A stretch of 36,651 bases of DNA from Acanthaster planci (lineage: Eukaryota > Echinodermata > Asteroidea > Valvatida > Acanthasteridae), in NCBI RefSeq assembly GCF_001949145.1, contig NW_019091487.1, positions 791,000 through 827,650 on the forward strand. The letters run 5' to 3'. The notes beneath the pieces were generated by a model, which was given only the letters and a program-made list of their open reading frames with translations, ran no database searches and was not told the origin of the DNA. Positions 10,901-22,312 of this stretch are shown one piece after another; position 1 is the stretch's first letter; each line of letters starts with the position of its first letter. Both the position numbers and the translations under genes were made by a program.

Positions 10901-13900
10901 CAGTTTGAGCAGAAAAAAAATTATTTTTATTCATTTATTCTAGAGCATTTCCTGAACTTTTCACGATCAATTTCCCATAGAAAATGACAGATTTAAAAGT
11001 AAACTAAGTGCTATATTCTACTGACTTATTACATAAAAGTTTCATTTACAAATTTGCTTACATTACAAAAAACTTGGTTGGCAGCTGTTGCAAAGTTCTA
11101 TTTTTTTAATTTCTTGCGACAAAGTGTGATTGCCTCCCTCCAAAAAAGATCTTTCTATTAAGTCATTGTCATTTGCTTTGGTAATTCAAGCAAAACAAAA
11201 GTTAATATTGGCGCAGAAAGTTCAGCAATTCCTCAGTGAATGATCTGCATTACACTGGTCAAAATACATCTAGTATTTTGCTGATGCAATGTGCATTGAG
11301 TGTTTTATTTCATTACATGTAGGCCTATGTAAATAAGTTTAACACAATTTGTAAACATTTTTGTAGTGAAGAATTTGAAGGAGACATTTTGAATTAACTA
11401 CTGTCCCAGTCAATCACAATTATGATCAAACTCTGAGAGAAAAGTTGGACAATTTTGAGCAGAGGGAAACTTCCACTCAACTTACAGGTAAGTGTATGAT
11501 GTCCTCCACCCCCCCCCCAAAAATAAATAACAGCCTATTGCTGTCAACATTATTACAATACCCATAATTTCTCAAACTTTTGAAATACATGTATATGAAA
11601 TATAACAGTATGAAGGTCAGGCATGCCAGGCTTAGATGCAAGGCATTGAAATTTATCATTAAGTCAGAAGTTCACAAATATATGTCATGTACATGTCTAG
11701 CTGCTTAGTTGTCCAAATATCTCTCAAACCCAATAACTCTGTGTCTGAATGTACTTTTTAAAATTGATGTTGAGAGGAGAAAGTCAGAAAGGTTCTGAAA
11801 AGCATGATCAATACATGTTATTTCTTTGAAGAAAAAAAACATGAACGCACGATAACCACGGAGAAAACTCACAAAAGGCAGTCCGTATCTCCATGTGTAC
11901 AGCCTGTGGCACATACTAAGCTATCACAAACGGACCGTTATGTTTACCGACCACCGTGCACGCAAGGTCCACCACCATGGCCTGGGGGTGGCCATTCGGA
12001 AAATCATGATGCATTTCATTGCTCTGCAGTCAAATGCTCCCACATTCACAATCTAAACCTCATTCTTTCTAAGAAATTCTGATCCAATTTTTTTTCCAAA
12101 AATGTTACTTAGTTTCTTGTAGATGTCACGGAAAGCCTTCAAAATGCCACTTGAAAAAATGCCAATTTTTCACAGTTGAAAACCCAGAAAACTTGTTGAT
12201 CGTGACAGTTGAAGGTGCTACCAACCACGGTTTCCCCTATGGGCGAGCATGGTCCTCTAACGAAACCGCAGGAGGGGCCCAAATGTAGTTGGGGCACAAG
12301 ACGTATTGACCAGGAAACAGTCATTGGCAGCACTCCCAACAAGATTAACAAATCTTGTGCCAGACCACGTACATGTATAGGCCACTCATGCGTGTTTCTG
12401 GGAGGACCATGTTTCGCCCATAGTTACTGCAAAGGTATGGGCGGTGAAAAGTTTAAGTGCTGTGAGTGTGCCATGCAAAACAGTCGGATTTTGACAGATT
12501 TTGAAGTCAGAAACATCATTGAAGCCCCAACTGTTAGACATTGGCATTTACGGAAGCCAGTAGGTGGTGATAGAGGTATTTTTGGTAAGTCTTTGGAATT
12601 TTTGAGAACCGTTTTCACCTTACTCTATGTACAAGCGTGGAGCGTTAGTATGACGATCCCGTCCAAAATCATACAAAGAGGAATACTAACGCTGCACTCA
12701 GTAGAGCTAATTCCTGATGTAGCCCAGGTTGGACATTGTCTTCATTACATTACGATTGACGTCCAGGGTATAAAAGTTGTGTACAAAACGACCACAAAAT
12801 TGGTTCTAATTTGTTCTTAGTTTACCTTGTTGAAGAAAATAACTTTTCACGTTTACAAATTCTTCGAGACCTTATCTATCTGTCCCGGGGGTTTAAGAAT
12901 CTCAAAACAAACCATGGACGGCAAAATAAAGTAAAATAAGTGAGAGAAAATGTTACTTTTGTAAATGCAATTCATCCGTTCTTGAGTCTAGTTGTAAAGT
13001 GCACGCACATACAGTGCAGGAATCCGAGCTGCATGCATGCACTATGAGTGCTTGATTACCAGTGGAGGTCTGTTGCTCGCCTGCTACACGGTGGCTGTGA
13101 CTGGTACCCGGCTTTAACCCGCCTGCCGTCGAGACGATATAGAAAATGCAGTTCTGTTGTTGCCGGATCAGGGGCTTCAGACTGACCAATAAACCCACTA
13201 TTGGTTACCCCTACACTGTTCATATTTTGTTCTGCTTTAATTTTTGGTTTATAAACATTAATTTGCGACACAAGCTGCTATTTTATAAGAATAACCTCGG
13301 TTAGCGTAGAAGGCTCTGTATGTGCAGGGTTCTTGTACAGGAAGAAGTTCATCAACAATCTCTCTTTGAAGTGTTTAACCTGCTTAATTTGTTCGTAGAG
13401 TTTTATTGGTTAAAGATGTATAAATACACAATATTGTAGAGATCCGATTTTTATTAAAATGAAACAGTAACTTATCTTGACAATTGAAGAATAAAAAGAA
13501 GATTACATTGCAGGCATAATGATCATGATAGGCGACAGCGATGCTATACTGATTCGGAACACAGTATGCAGAGGCAGTACTGGCATGCACACGTGCAGTA
13601 AATAGCAATCAATCTACGAACTGCACAGGAGAACGGCTAAAAACAGTCCACAACAATGGCAAGAATTAACATTACATCCGAATTTATTTTCCCGTTGTGT
13701 TGAATTTCTTAACCCACCAGCTGTGGAGATAAGGACGCACAGGAGTTACAGACGTGAAATTGGCTCCTTGGAGAAGGTAGAAATGTTGCAAATTTTAGTT
13801 ATCAAATTTTTCGCCCAATTTTGCACCTTTTATACCCTGGACATGCTGGTCTCCCTCCGAAACGCAACAGTCAGGGAGTCCACCTGGGCTAGTTCAGGAT

Positions 13901-14110
13901 GATGAATGGTAACAATACCGGCAACTTTAAGACGCATTTACCGCCACTTAAATACAGATATTACAAAGTGGTGCAGTTTTTCAATAAAAAGTCCGCTCTA
14001 TATGACATCTGACTGTACCGTGATTCAGACTAGCCAACGTTAAGACTAATTTCAAAGGGAAAACATTTATCACTTCAGACATTACCTTCCCATGAAATGG
14101 CGGCCGCCAT
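4988..14110 (-). CDS. EMC2: EMC2, ER membrane protein complex subunit 2 (TPR protein), complete
   Basis: Ten coding exons on the minus strand, in order: 14110-14086, 10167-10057, 9617-9467, 9217-9160, 8776-8691, 8434-8375, 7924-7843, 6753-6643, 5262-5158, 5068-4988. They sum to 870 nt, 289 residues plus stop, and every phase fits; human EMC2 is 297. Seen: [11 protein letters not shown] near the start, [85 protein letters not shown] and a C-terminus ending LQITAS. Known for the family: a cytosolic TPR scaffold of the ER membrane protein complex, which inserts tail-anchored and multipass proteins. There is no signal peptide or membrane span, as expected. Start chosen from ATGGCGGCCGCC, followed by Trp-Glu and a splice giving WED, as in orthologues. 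Intron 1 is 3.9 kb. Oddities: the exon 8 donor is tandemly repeated, and a TIR element abuts the exon 7 donor. Confidence 0.96.
5449..6683 (-). repeat. 61-bp minisatellite derived from the EMC2 exon 8/intron 8 boundary
   Basis: Units start at 5449, 5510, 5571, 5632, 5693, 5754, 5815, 5876 and 5937. Unit 9 is interrupted at 5991 and resumes at 6617-6622. Unit 10 is 6623-6683. Unit 10 is the functional exon end: 41 nt of EMC2 coding sequence (6643-6683) plus the first 20 nt of intron. The other units repeat the same exon end and donor; on minus each carries GGCTTGTTTGTGGTGAG or a close variant. Units 2-8 are nearly identical; unit 1 is more diverged. The period is not a multiple of three. Direct reading of coordinates supports the period: the pattern moves one base per 60-base line. 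Confidence 0.93.
5992..6613. mobile_element. 622-bp MITE-like insertion inside minisatellite unit 9
   Basis: Ends are imperfect terminal inverted repeats: TCAGGGCTTGATATT at left, and at right the reverse complement TCGGGGCTCAAAATT. It is flanked by TAC (5989-5991 and 6614-6616), a possible 3-bp target duplication. Removing the element and one TAC restores a unit of exactly 61 bp, which fixes both borders. No transposase frame is visible inside. It includes a GT-rich stretch near 6370-6400. Confidence 0.78.
7112..7837. mobile_element. 726-bp TIR element abutting the EMC2 exon 7 donor
   Basis: The left end GGGTCGTATGAATAAAAA (7112) is matched by its inverted copy ending at 7837. The flanks are ATT on both sides (7109-7111 and 7838-7840), consistent with a 3-bp target duplication. 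The motif GTATGAATAA recurs inside near 7117, 7176 and 7291 as subterminal repeats. There is no transposase-like frame, so it is non-autonomous. The element starts five bases inside intron 7 of EMC2, reading on minus GAG|GTAAT then GGGTCG. Confidence 0.85.
9722..10007 (+). mobile_element. tRNA-derived SINE in EMC2 intron 2
   Basis: The head resembles a tRNA gene: an A-box-like TTGGTGAAGTGG near 9734 and a near-perfect B box, GGTTCAAATCCC at 9778-9789. The body contains a core with TTTTCCTCCCACCTC, a pattern I associate with tRNA-derived SINEs of marine invertebrates, and the tail is a short ATTATTAATTGATAATAA-like repeat. The family cannot be named with certainty. It lies antisense to EMC2, between exons 2 and 3. 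Confidence 0.8.
12237..12423. repeat. Hairpin-forming inverted repeat in EMC2 intron 1
   Basis: Arm 12237-12300 and arm 12354-12423 are imperfect reverse complements. Both share CTTGTGCC at the inner end and GAGGACCATG plus CGCCCATAG at the outer end, about 53 bp apart. It is likely part of an old mobile element. Identity was estimated by eye. Confidence 0.6.
12708..13903. mobile_element. Possible 1.2-kb element bounded by inverted ~75-bp arms
   Basis: The left arm (about 12708-12780) contains TAGCCCAGGTTGGAC and GTCCAGGGTATAAAAG. The right arm (about 13823-13903), reverse-complemented, contains TAGCCCAGGTGGAC and GTCCAGGGTATAAAAG in the same order with a diverged middle. The orientation fits terminal or subterminal inverted repeats. 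No transposase and no clear target duplication were seen, so borders are approximate. Confidence 0.45.
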
Positions 14111-14300
14111 CTTGTCCAATAAGAGCACTGAATGCTGGGAAAAATTCCCATACTCGGAACCTACGCATGCGCATACGGAAGTTTCCATGGAACCTGCCAT
14201 ACAACAACTTCATTTTTCGGATTAAATCTGGGTTTGACTGGATATTTCCTATTAAAGTAAAGTCTTGATTCTGTGTGATTATACATATTCTAATTCAATA
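14111..14300. promoter_or_regulatory. Bidirectional EMC2/DNALI1 promoter
   Basis: Only 190 bp separate the EMC2 start codon (minus) from the DNALI1 start codon (plus). No TATA box is seen. Recognisable sites: an X-box-like GTTTCCATGGAACC at 14181-14194, an RFX site type typical of cilia genes with one imperfect half-site; CGCATGCGCAT near 14164-14174, one mismatch from the NRF1 consensus; CCAAT at 14116-14120; and the perfect palindrome ATGGCGGCCGCCAT (14097-14110), which overlaps the EMC2 start and gives a YY1-like AAGATGGCGGC on minus. Site calls rest on consensus match only. Confidence 0.7.
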
Positions 14301-17300
14301 ATGATTCCCCCAAACGCTTCACTTGTAAGATATGATACTCCTGTCCTGGTTAGTCGAAATACAGACAAGAAAACCCCAAGGGTAAGTTGAGAGATTGTTT
14401 ATTGCTGTAGCTCAGTCTTGGCTAGGCTGTTCAAATCGAATGGTCACTGATACAGATAGTGATAGGGTCCAGCACAGGCATGTGAACAGCTTGATTCTCT
14501 GAGAAGGCATATGTTGAATGGTGCATTGTTCTTTTCAGGGAATATGTTTAGCTCAAACTTCAAATTGTAAGAAAAAAAACGAATTTGCACAAATTTTAAA
14601 GAAATTGAGGGGTTTTCAAAAAAATCGAAACTAAAGTCAATCAGTGCATGCAGGTGAACATTGATAGTCATGTTAAGTTTTGGTGCCTGGAAACTTGGGA
14701 AACAGTTAAAAGCTCCACAATAATCCAACATTTATATTTAAGATTCAAATAGGCTTACATGTACGTACACCTCCAATGAAAAAAATAATGTTGAATTCCC
14801 AAAACTACTTAAATCCTTGGTTGCTTTTTTTTAACTGACTTCAAAATTTTGATCAAATTTCTCAAAAGCAATGCCAATGGGATGGGATTCCTTTTCTTTT
14901 GTTATTTTTTTACATTGGTTTCCACTTTACACTGACTAGTAAAAGTATATTTTCATGTGTTGGAAGACACAAATCACACCAGAAGTTTGCAGTTGACATA
15001 ATTGACAGGATATGATGACAGTGACCTTTTTTCACGTCCCTTTTTCTCCCATCAGGCACGAGCTTTGAGAACCAGCCCCCAGCCACCAACCAATGCTGGG
15101 CCTGTGCCAAACCCTCCCCCTAAGGGAGGTAGCAAATTGCCCCCTGTGGAAGCGCAGAAAGCCCAACAGACCGATGAGATCTTAAACTCCATCTTGCCCC
15201 CAAGGTATATTCTCAAGTTGGCCATCAGTGCCTCTAAGCTTTAACACCAACATTGCCAAAATTTTACAAGCTGAAAACTCATATATGGGAAAATTAAGGA
15301 CAATAAGGATTTTTAGTTGAGGCTTAAGGTTTTCATTTATTAAAGAGTCTGAATACTATGTTGGTAGTCTGAATTGTACATTAGGTGCCATTATTTCAAC
15401 TTAACAAAACTCCATAGATTTTTCCAAACCAAAGTATTTACAAAGAGCTCTATTGATCATCAAGGTCACAGTTTCATTGCACTCACAGTATCCCTTCCCA
15501 AAGACAAGAAAAAAGAATTGAACTTATTTGTGGCCCATGTGAATTGCAGTGTAACGCATTTACATGTAGTGATAAATATTGTTCAGGGAGTGGACGGACA
15601 ATGGTCAGCTGTGGGTACAGCAAGTATCCAGCACTCCAGCCACCAGACTGGATGTGGTCAACCTTCAGGAGCAGTTAGACACCAGACTGCAGCAACGACA
15701 GGCCAGAGAGACGGGCATTTGCCCGGTTCGTAGGGAGCTGTACTCACAGTGTTTTGGTAAGTTAACTCATCCTGGGCTATGTTGCACATCTTGAGTTCAT
15801 GTCCTGTTTCTGTCTCATCTACCACTCTAGAAAGATTAAAGAGCCTTGGATGCTGGAGCACAGTGATCACAAACACTAACCTTTGACCTCTTTCATTAAG
15901 AAGTAATGTTCACTTGCAGAAAATAAGCCTAATATTTAGCCTTAGTCTGGATGGTAGAACTATTATACAACTGGAACATAATGCTAAAAGTCAGCAATGA
16001 ATCAAGGGTTCGTAAAAGTTCCCAAATCATTCCATATCTGAATCTTTTCATAACACAGACCATGCAGTTTAATACAGTGCTTATGTCATAACTAAAATGT
16101 CTCTTTATTACAATACACTGTACGACTTGAAACCATCATAAAGATTACCTTTTCATTTGGGGGAGGGGTATTTATTGTTCTCCAGTGTACTGTGTTGGAA
16201 GCTTAGCTACCTATCAATGATCATTTCTACCAATCACAGATGAATTGATTCGTCAGGTGACCATTGAGTGTGCTGAGCGAGGCCTTCTGTTGCTGCGTGT
16301 TCGTGATGAGATCCGCATGACCATTGCTGCCTACCAGACCTTGTATGAGAGCAGTGTGGCATTTGGCATGCGTAAGGCACTGCAGGCCGAACAGGGCAAA
16401 TCAGATATGGAGAAAAAGGTCAGTCTACAGAGTCTATCTCTTTTGATGCCCCATTTCCTGACTTATCCCTTCAAAAATGAAAATTCTTCAATTGCCAGTG
16501 CTAATAATAATTTCTTTCTTAAAGTGTATCTGTAATGATTCGCTTTTCTTTCACGCAATTTTTCAGCAACTTTCTGCATTTTTCCATGTGTTAAAACTAT
16601 GTTATATGTACATCCCTATTCCTTTATAATACATTGAAAATTTGAGTTTTTCAAACAGTTAAAATTTTGCATGCTTTCCTGGACAATTGAGGGCACTGTT
16701 GCTGTGAAGTCATCAAGAGAAGACATGACTCACTGCATATGTTTTTCTGTTCAAATTGTGAAGCCAGTATTTGCTTGCTGAAATGCTTGTTTTATATTAG
16801 TAAATTAAGTATTAGTAAACAAATTAGTGAATTGCCAACAGAAAAAATGTAGACTTTTTTTGTGTACAAACCAATGTAACATTTAGTCTTTCTCCCAAGG
16901 ATGACATCACAGTTTTGCTTTTGAATATGGAAAAACCTCAGCATTAAACCAAAAAGGCAGTAAAATACTCTTTTGATATGATGAAAAGAAAATTGAATAT
17001 GAGGTGAAACTGAGACACACAGGATTTTGAAGGTTTGTTATTACATTCCATTGCAGGTACCCTGTAAAAAAGTGTGCCATAATTAGGTTCCCGATCATGT
17101 GTTCTTCATGATTGGTGGCATAGCCAGAAAATTGAGTTGAGGGTAAGGGGAATTGATAAGGTTCTACTCACAACATTTTATGAATTGATAAATTAGTCAG
17201 TTTGACTGATAAATTAGTTTGCAGTTTAGTTAGTTACCTGACTTACTTTAAGGCAGTTAAGTACTTTGCTGTCATTTGTTATAATACAGATTGTTGAGTT

Positions 17301-18992
17301 GGAGCAGGACAAACGAGAGCTTGAGCGACAGGTCAATGAACTGAAGGCAAAATGCGATGCCATTGAAAAACGGGAGGCTGAGCGTCGGCAGGTGGAGGAG
17401 AAGAAACACACTGAAGAAATCCAGTTCCTGAAACGCACCAATCAGCAACTGAAGGTAAGCAAACTGGATCAAACCAGTTCTTGGTCAAGCAAACCAGCAA
17501 GTACCGGTTCATGGCATATGGGACTAGATATAACTAGAGCAATATGGGGAATTGCTAAAAGTAGGAAAAAAATGCTCAGTGAAAACAGGCTACCAGCCAA
17601 ATGCTGTGCATTGGATAAGTAGTTTGGCTCCTAACCAATCTTTGCTTAGCATAGAAACTTCCCTAAGCAGTATCATCTGCTTGGCAGCTTTATGAAATTG
17701 GGCCAAGGGTCAAATTTTCACCGTTAAGTGCAACTTTGTGGGAATCGCACTTCTCTTCTTTCCAAAGAGACTGAAAACATGGAGCATAGCAAACAACATA
17801 CTTAGCATAAATATAATACATTTACATAAATACAATAGAATAACTTTTATTTGCATGCAGGTGCGTGAAGCAGATACAGGCTATAAAATATGCTTATAAG
17901 TTTGATGGAAATTATGACCAAATACCCCCAAACCAGTTTCAAACATCTGAAAAATTCTCACCAAAATAATGTTAATTGTTAATAGCTACAGGTAGAGAAA
18001 GCAGTGGAGTTTACATGGTTCATGTTTAAATTGTATCCGTTTCCATATAATACATTTACATAAACAATTCATAAGCCTTCTATTGGACTGGTGGGTCACG
18101 ATTTCTCGGTCCTGACAAGGAAAACTCTTGTCAACCACTTTGCAACTTTTGCAGAAAGCCAAGTTGTAAAATTGTTTTTTTACATATAAGATTGGTTTAT
18201 TAGCAATTCAGTTGTTACGTAGTGTAGAAAATGTTGTCATGCAACCATGTAACTGCCACATGAAGAAAGTTAACTCCACATCGAGAACGCTCGCGTTTCT
18301 GTAGATCACCAAGTCATGTTTATTGCATTGTAAGCTCCTCCAAAGATGCAATACAGCAATCCTCTGCACTTCAAACATCATTTTGAGGGTCATGAGTGTG
18401 TACATGAGTCAGTGACTGTGCGAGTGATGTTCACTATAAAGACAATACATGTAGACGAAATTGCCTTAAGGAGTGTAATACACTACATCATACTCTAGCA
18501 AATTAAATGCATGGAAACTTTTGAAAGGCACACATACGTGTGGATCCAAATGCTTAACACTCTCTGTCTATAAACCTCAAATAAAGGTGTTTAAATGTCT
18601 CCAAAAACGTCCCACAAATGCTAAAGTTGGACTAAGGGTTCATAACATGTATAGGCTGTTAGCAACGCTTGTGGAGTCAGGGTAGATGATCAGTAAAAAC
18701 AGATAACATTCAGCTTTATGACTCCATCAGAGAGTACCCATTTTTACTTCATTTGGTGTCATTCAATGCTGCCCTCAGCAGTCTACAGATGATAGTTCAG
18801 TGCTGCCCTCAGCAGTCTACAGATGGATAGTTCAATGCTGCCCCCAGCAGTCTACAGATGGATAGTTGAGAGAGAGGGTACTAAACAGATTTAGTAGTCT
18901 ACTACTACACAACACTACAAAAAATATTAAATTTCTCATTTCTCTTTTTCCTACAGACACAACTGGAGGGCATCATTGCTCCCAAGAAGTAG
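14301..18992 (+). CDS. DNALI1: DNALI1, axonemal inner-arm dynein light (p28) chain, complete
   Basis: Six exons: 14301-14381, 15056-15204, 15587-15756, 16240-16418, 17290-17454 and 18957-18992 (TAG stop), 780 nt, 259 residues, close to the human protein (~258). Seen: N-terminus MIPPNASLVRYDTPVLVSRN; a Pro-rich segment at residues ~30-55; EILNSILPPREW; LWVQQVSSTPATRLDV; LQQRQARETGICPVRRELY; CAERGLLLLRVRDEIRMT; and a charged C-terminal coiled coil (about residues 178-250) ending EGIIAPKK. Phases agree at all junctions. Known for the family: p28 light chain of single-headed inner-arm dyneins in motile cilia and flagella. It is divergent from EMC2, and an X-box-like site about 110 bp upstream fits RFX control of cilia genes. 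No frameshift or missing block was seen. Confidence 0.97.
18762..18868 (+). repeat. 35-bp tandem repeat, three copies, in the last DNALI1 intron
   Basis: Copies begin at 18762, 18796 and 18831, with core AATGCTGCCCTCAGCAG followed by TCTACAGATGGATAG. The third ends near 18868, about 90 bp before the final exon. Each contains a short CTGC...GCAG inverted pair. Confidence 0.85.
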
Positions 18993-21750
18993 TTGGATGC
19001 AATCACCATGACAACATCAGTCATCTTGCATTTCCATAGATACCATCCAACGTGCCTAGTGCCTACCTCTTCTTCCATTCTCTGTGAGCAAGTGCTCCAC
19101 CATATTCCAGCCAAATTGAGGATTTTATTTAAAGAATTGATGCATTCCGTCCATGGATGAATATTTGTCACCATTTTAATAGTTTTACAATTGCATTGTT
19201 TGAAATAATTTTTGTACAACATATTGAATTAGTTTGATTTATTTCTTATGACTGAATCAGCTAATTGGTTCCCAAAAGCAAATACGGTTCATAGTCTTTG
19301 TGAAGTTTTCTGATATTTGGAATAGGAAATGCATCTGTATTTGTATTTTGTTGATATCTCTCATAAAATATGTGCCTTCCTAAACCTGGAGTTTTTACTT
19401 CTGAAAACTGGCACAAGTGTAAAGATATTCTTTAAATGGAAACCGAAAATGTACAGCACCCCCCTCCATATTTTAAATTACATGAATTTGGGGGGCAAGT
19501 TAAAGGCAAATGTTCCTCGAGGAATTAATAAGCAAAGCATGGTGCAGTTACAAAATTTTGTCCCTCTGTGATTAGAACTGACAGTGCTGGTCTCCAATTT
19601 CCCCCCAACTTCCTGTTCTAAACCAATTTCATTGTCCTTTTTGACAATGGGCAGTAATATCTGTTCCAAGGTCCAGCCCATATTTCACCTTAATTTTTAT
19701 TGATGACTCGACAACAACGATACAAGAGTTGTGCTGCACTCAATTCTTATTGGACTCTTCACCCAATTGTGTTTTCTAGCTGTGTCCTTCCATTCGCTGT
19801 TTTCAGTTACATGTAAGTGCCTCACTTACTGTGTGGTTCTCTTCATTCTATATTGCATCACTCTGTTTGGTCCATCAGGGTCCTTTTTCCTCTTTTCTTT
19901 ATGTTCAGTGGATGAGGATGTATAATCTACTTACCCTCCAACTTCAGAATTATATCCTAGTTGTAATTTAATTAGCATTGTTGAGAGCTCTTTCCTAGAG
20001 ATGGAGTTCGAATCTAGTTTTTCCCCACTGGATTTTTTCCCCAAAGTTTCAAGTTCATTCCAAGTGAAGTGTACAAATCTAGTGCAACTGAGGGGCTCCA
20101 CAAATATGTTTTGTGAACTTGACTTACTGAACCAGAGTACTTGTGTATTCCCTCTGGCTTATTCAATTTGTGTGTATGCAAATGTATTCCAAATGCAGTA
20201 CAGTACAATGCATTGGTATGGCACATGACATGATATGTGTCGTATTCCAGTATTGCTTCCATCGGATGTCACACAGTACGTACTTGAGTAGCACAGAAAG
20301 TATGCCATAAGCATTGAGCTAGAGTATATACAATATGTGTAGATGAAAATGGATTGCTTATCAGAAAATTCTGGTCATTCTTATCTGTATGGTTTCATCG
20401 TTAACCTTCAATCTTATTCACATGAAACCACCAAAATGATTTTTGTATTGATGTTTGGCCAGATTCCTTTGGAAGTGTGCATTATTAACGTTACAATCTT
20501 CCAAGTTTACCATATTTTTCTTATCACAGCCCACATGTGTTTTTATTCCTCCATAGTATTACTAACTAGAAGGCCAAGCTCCATCGGTAATACACTGTTG
20601 TAAATTGGGTGGAGAATTCAGGTTGTGCTCATTTTTAATGTCCGAATAGTAATTATTCCGTCCAGTCCCATTCCTCGCTCTGTTGTCTTCATACGGATCC
20701 AATGTAAATTACTGTTATGTGCTTCCCTAGAAAATGGTTGGCAAATTAGCGGTATTCCCTGTTGACTTTATTTAAGCATATTAATGCAAAATGTGTACAT
20801 TTTAATTGACTCGACGTGTGTTTTGGTTTCTCTCAAGTGAGTGTTAATTGAATGATATTAATTATTAATAGTTTTGTTTGTCAATCAATCATAGGTGGTA
20901 GAGGGCTGCAGCGTTAACAGTTACGACAGTCGGGTGTTAATGGTGTTGGGGGATTAGTGGCGAAATACATGTTATGTTTGGAAAATATTTTTGTGAATTT
21001 TGATGTACTGGGCACCTACTAGTGCTAACATTTGGTAGCAACTACGGTGAGTACTGCATATCCAATTACTTTTCTCTTTATCACCTGCATTTTTGCATAA
21101 CAAATAGTATACTCCAATTTGCTTCCAAATATTCCTCATGCGGGAGCAATGACATTGATGAATCCAATGGGAGCGGGGAGGAAAGTTGCCCCTCGTGACA
21201 CATTGCCAGTTTACTAAATTGCTCAGAAATCGAAAATCTCAGCACTAAATGTACAATCAACTTTGAAAGGGGAGGGTCAGTGTCATATTACGGATGAGAG
21301 AATTTGGTCGTTTTAGGGGGAAAATTCCATTGTGTCCCCCTGACCGGACACCTTGATAACCCACTGAGAGACAAGTTAACGTAATTGCTGTCTCAGTTTT
21401 ATTGATACATTTTAAACGTGGAGACCTTCCTAAGAGGCGTTAGATAAATGCGTGGTATATTTCATGGTTCCGTGACAAAAACTATTGTGAGTGTTTTTTC
21501 TCTTGCGGCGAAGGAAGGTAATCAAGCCCTAACAGGCGGCCAGAACGCAATGACAAGTATAGGCCCGCGTCTTATTGCGCGCGTTTATGGTTCCTTGTGG
21601 GGTATCAGAACAATAGGATGTACCCAGTATAAGGAACATTCTTGTCCTTTTGGGTCCTGAAACGGTAGGCCCATCCCCACAAGAAATTTTACGACACTGA
21701 TATTTGGAATTTACTAAAAAGGAGGTATTTTACACAAAATAAGTCTTTTT
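18993..21750. other. DNALI1 3' flank, no gene recognised
   Basis: The first part must be the DNALI1 3' UTR. No AATAAA was found close to the stop, so its end cannot be set. Short open frames here have no recognisable protein features. The sequence is AT-rich. Confidence 0.6.
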
Positions 21751-22312
21751 AATGTCAGAGCGGGGGTAACATCCCCCAGGATCCGCGGATCTTTTTAAAC
21801 AATTATTCATCTCATTGACGTACATGTATATTGGCACACTGCTGCAAACCTTTTTCATTTCGCTAGTGATGCATGAAAGGGGCCGCATGAAAGTTATTAC
21901 AATGGCATTGCCAATTGCCCACAGCCCATTAATATAATGGTTGTTATGCCGACTAACCTCAAGCCGGTGTTACATACTTGGGTACGGCTAAGCCGTCCGC
22001 TAGCGGCTTTATCCGTTTCCCCTAAACTCGTGCATTATCCCGCCGCAGCCAGGCAATTCGGGCAAGGCATATTTCTTGCTCAAAAGTAAACGCCATGACC
22101 AACACTTGTAAATATCATGATTTTTACACGGAAAATTGCAGTCAACGGGAGATGTAATTTTTGCTTTTTATTCACACAAAAACAGTCGGAGAATACACCA
22201 CTACTTTCTGGAAAAACGGTTTTGTTGTCAAATATTGAGAGGAAGGCTTGTCTTCGTGCCTAGTGGAAGCGTTCACTGTTAACGATTGCCACTGTTATAT
22301 CCTTTATTCAAG
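21751..22312 (+). repeat. Direct repeat copy A
   Basis: It shares long, nearly identical sequence with copy B, for example CGTCCGCTAGCGGCTTTATC, GCAGTCAACGGGAGATG and GAGGAAGGCTTGTCTTCG. Relative to B it carries about 165 extra bases near 21775-21940. It begins AATGTCAGAGCGGGG. The two copies lie about 1.8-2.0 kb apart in the same orientation. Confidence 0.85.

Larger units (their letters stand above)
10168..14085 (-). other. EMC2 intron 1 (3.9 kb)
   Basis: The largest EMC2 intron, between coding exons 1 and 2. Apart from the inverted repeats at 12237-12423 and 12708-13903 it is AT-rich DNA in which I recognise no gene. A 203-codon open frame on plus (12209-12820) runs through the inverted repeats and is not accepted as a gene. 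Confidence 0.8.

Noticed and set aside
12209-12820. 203-codon plus-strand frame, Cys-rich in places
   Set aside because: No recognisable domain, runs through inverted repeats inside an EMC2 intron, and no supporting second exon was found.
14138-14150. GGGAAAAATTCCC palindrome as an NF-kB site
   Set aside because: It is three bases longer than a standard kB site; it is left as a plain palindrome in the shared promoter.
15374-15733. 119-codon frame overlapping DNALI1 exon 3
   Set aside because: It is in the wrong frame for the exon, and its first half is intron 2.
17640-17710. Fragment with TTTATGAAATTGGGCC, possibly an old dispersed repeat
   Set aside because: It feels familiar from marine invertebrate repeats, but borders and family cannot be shown from this window.
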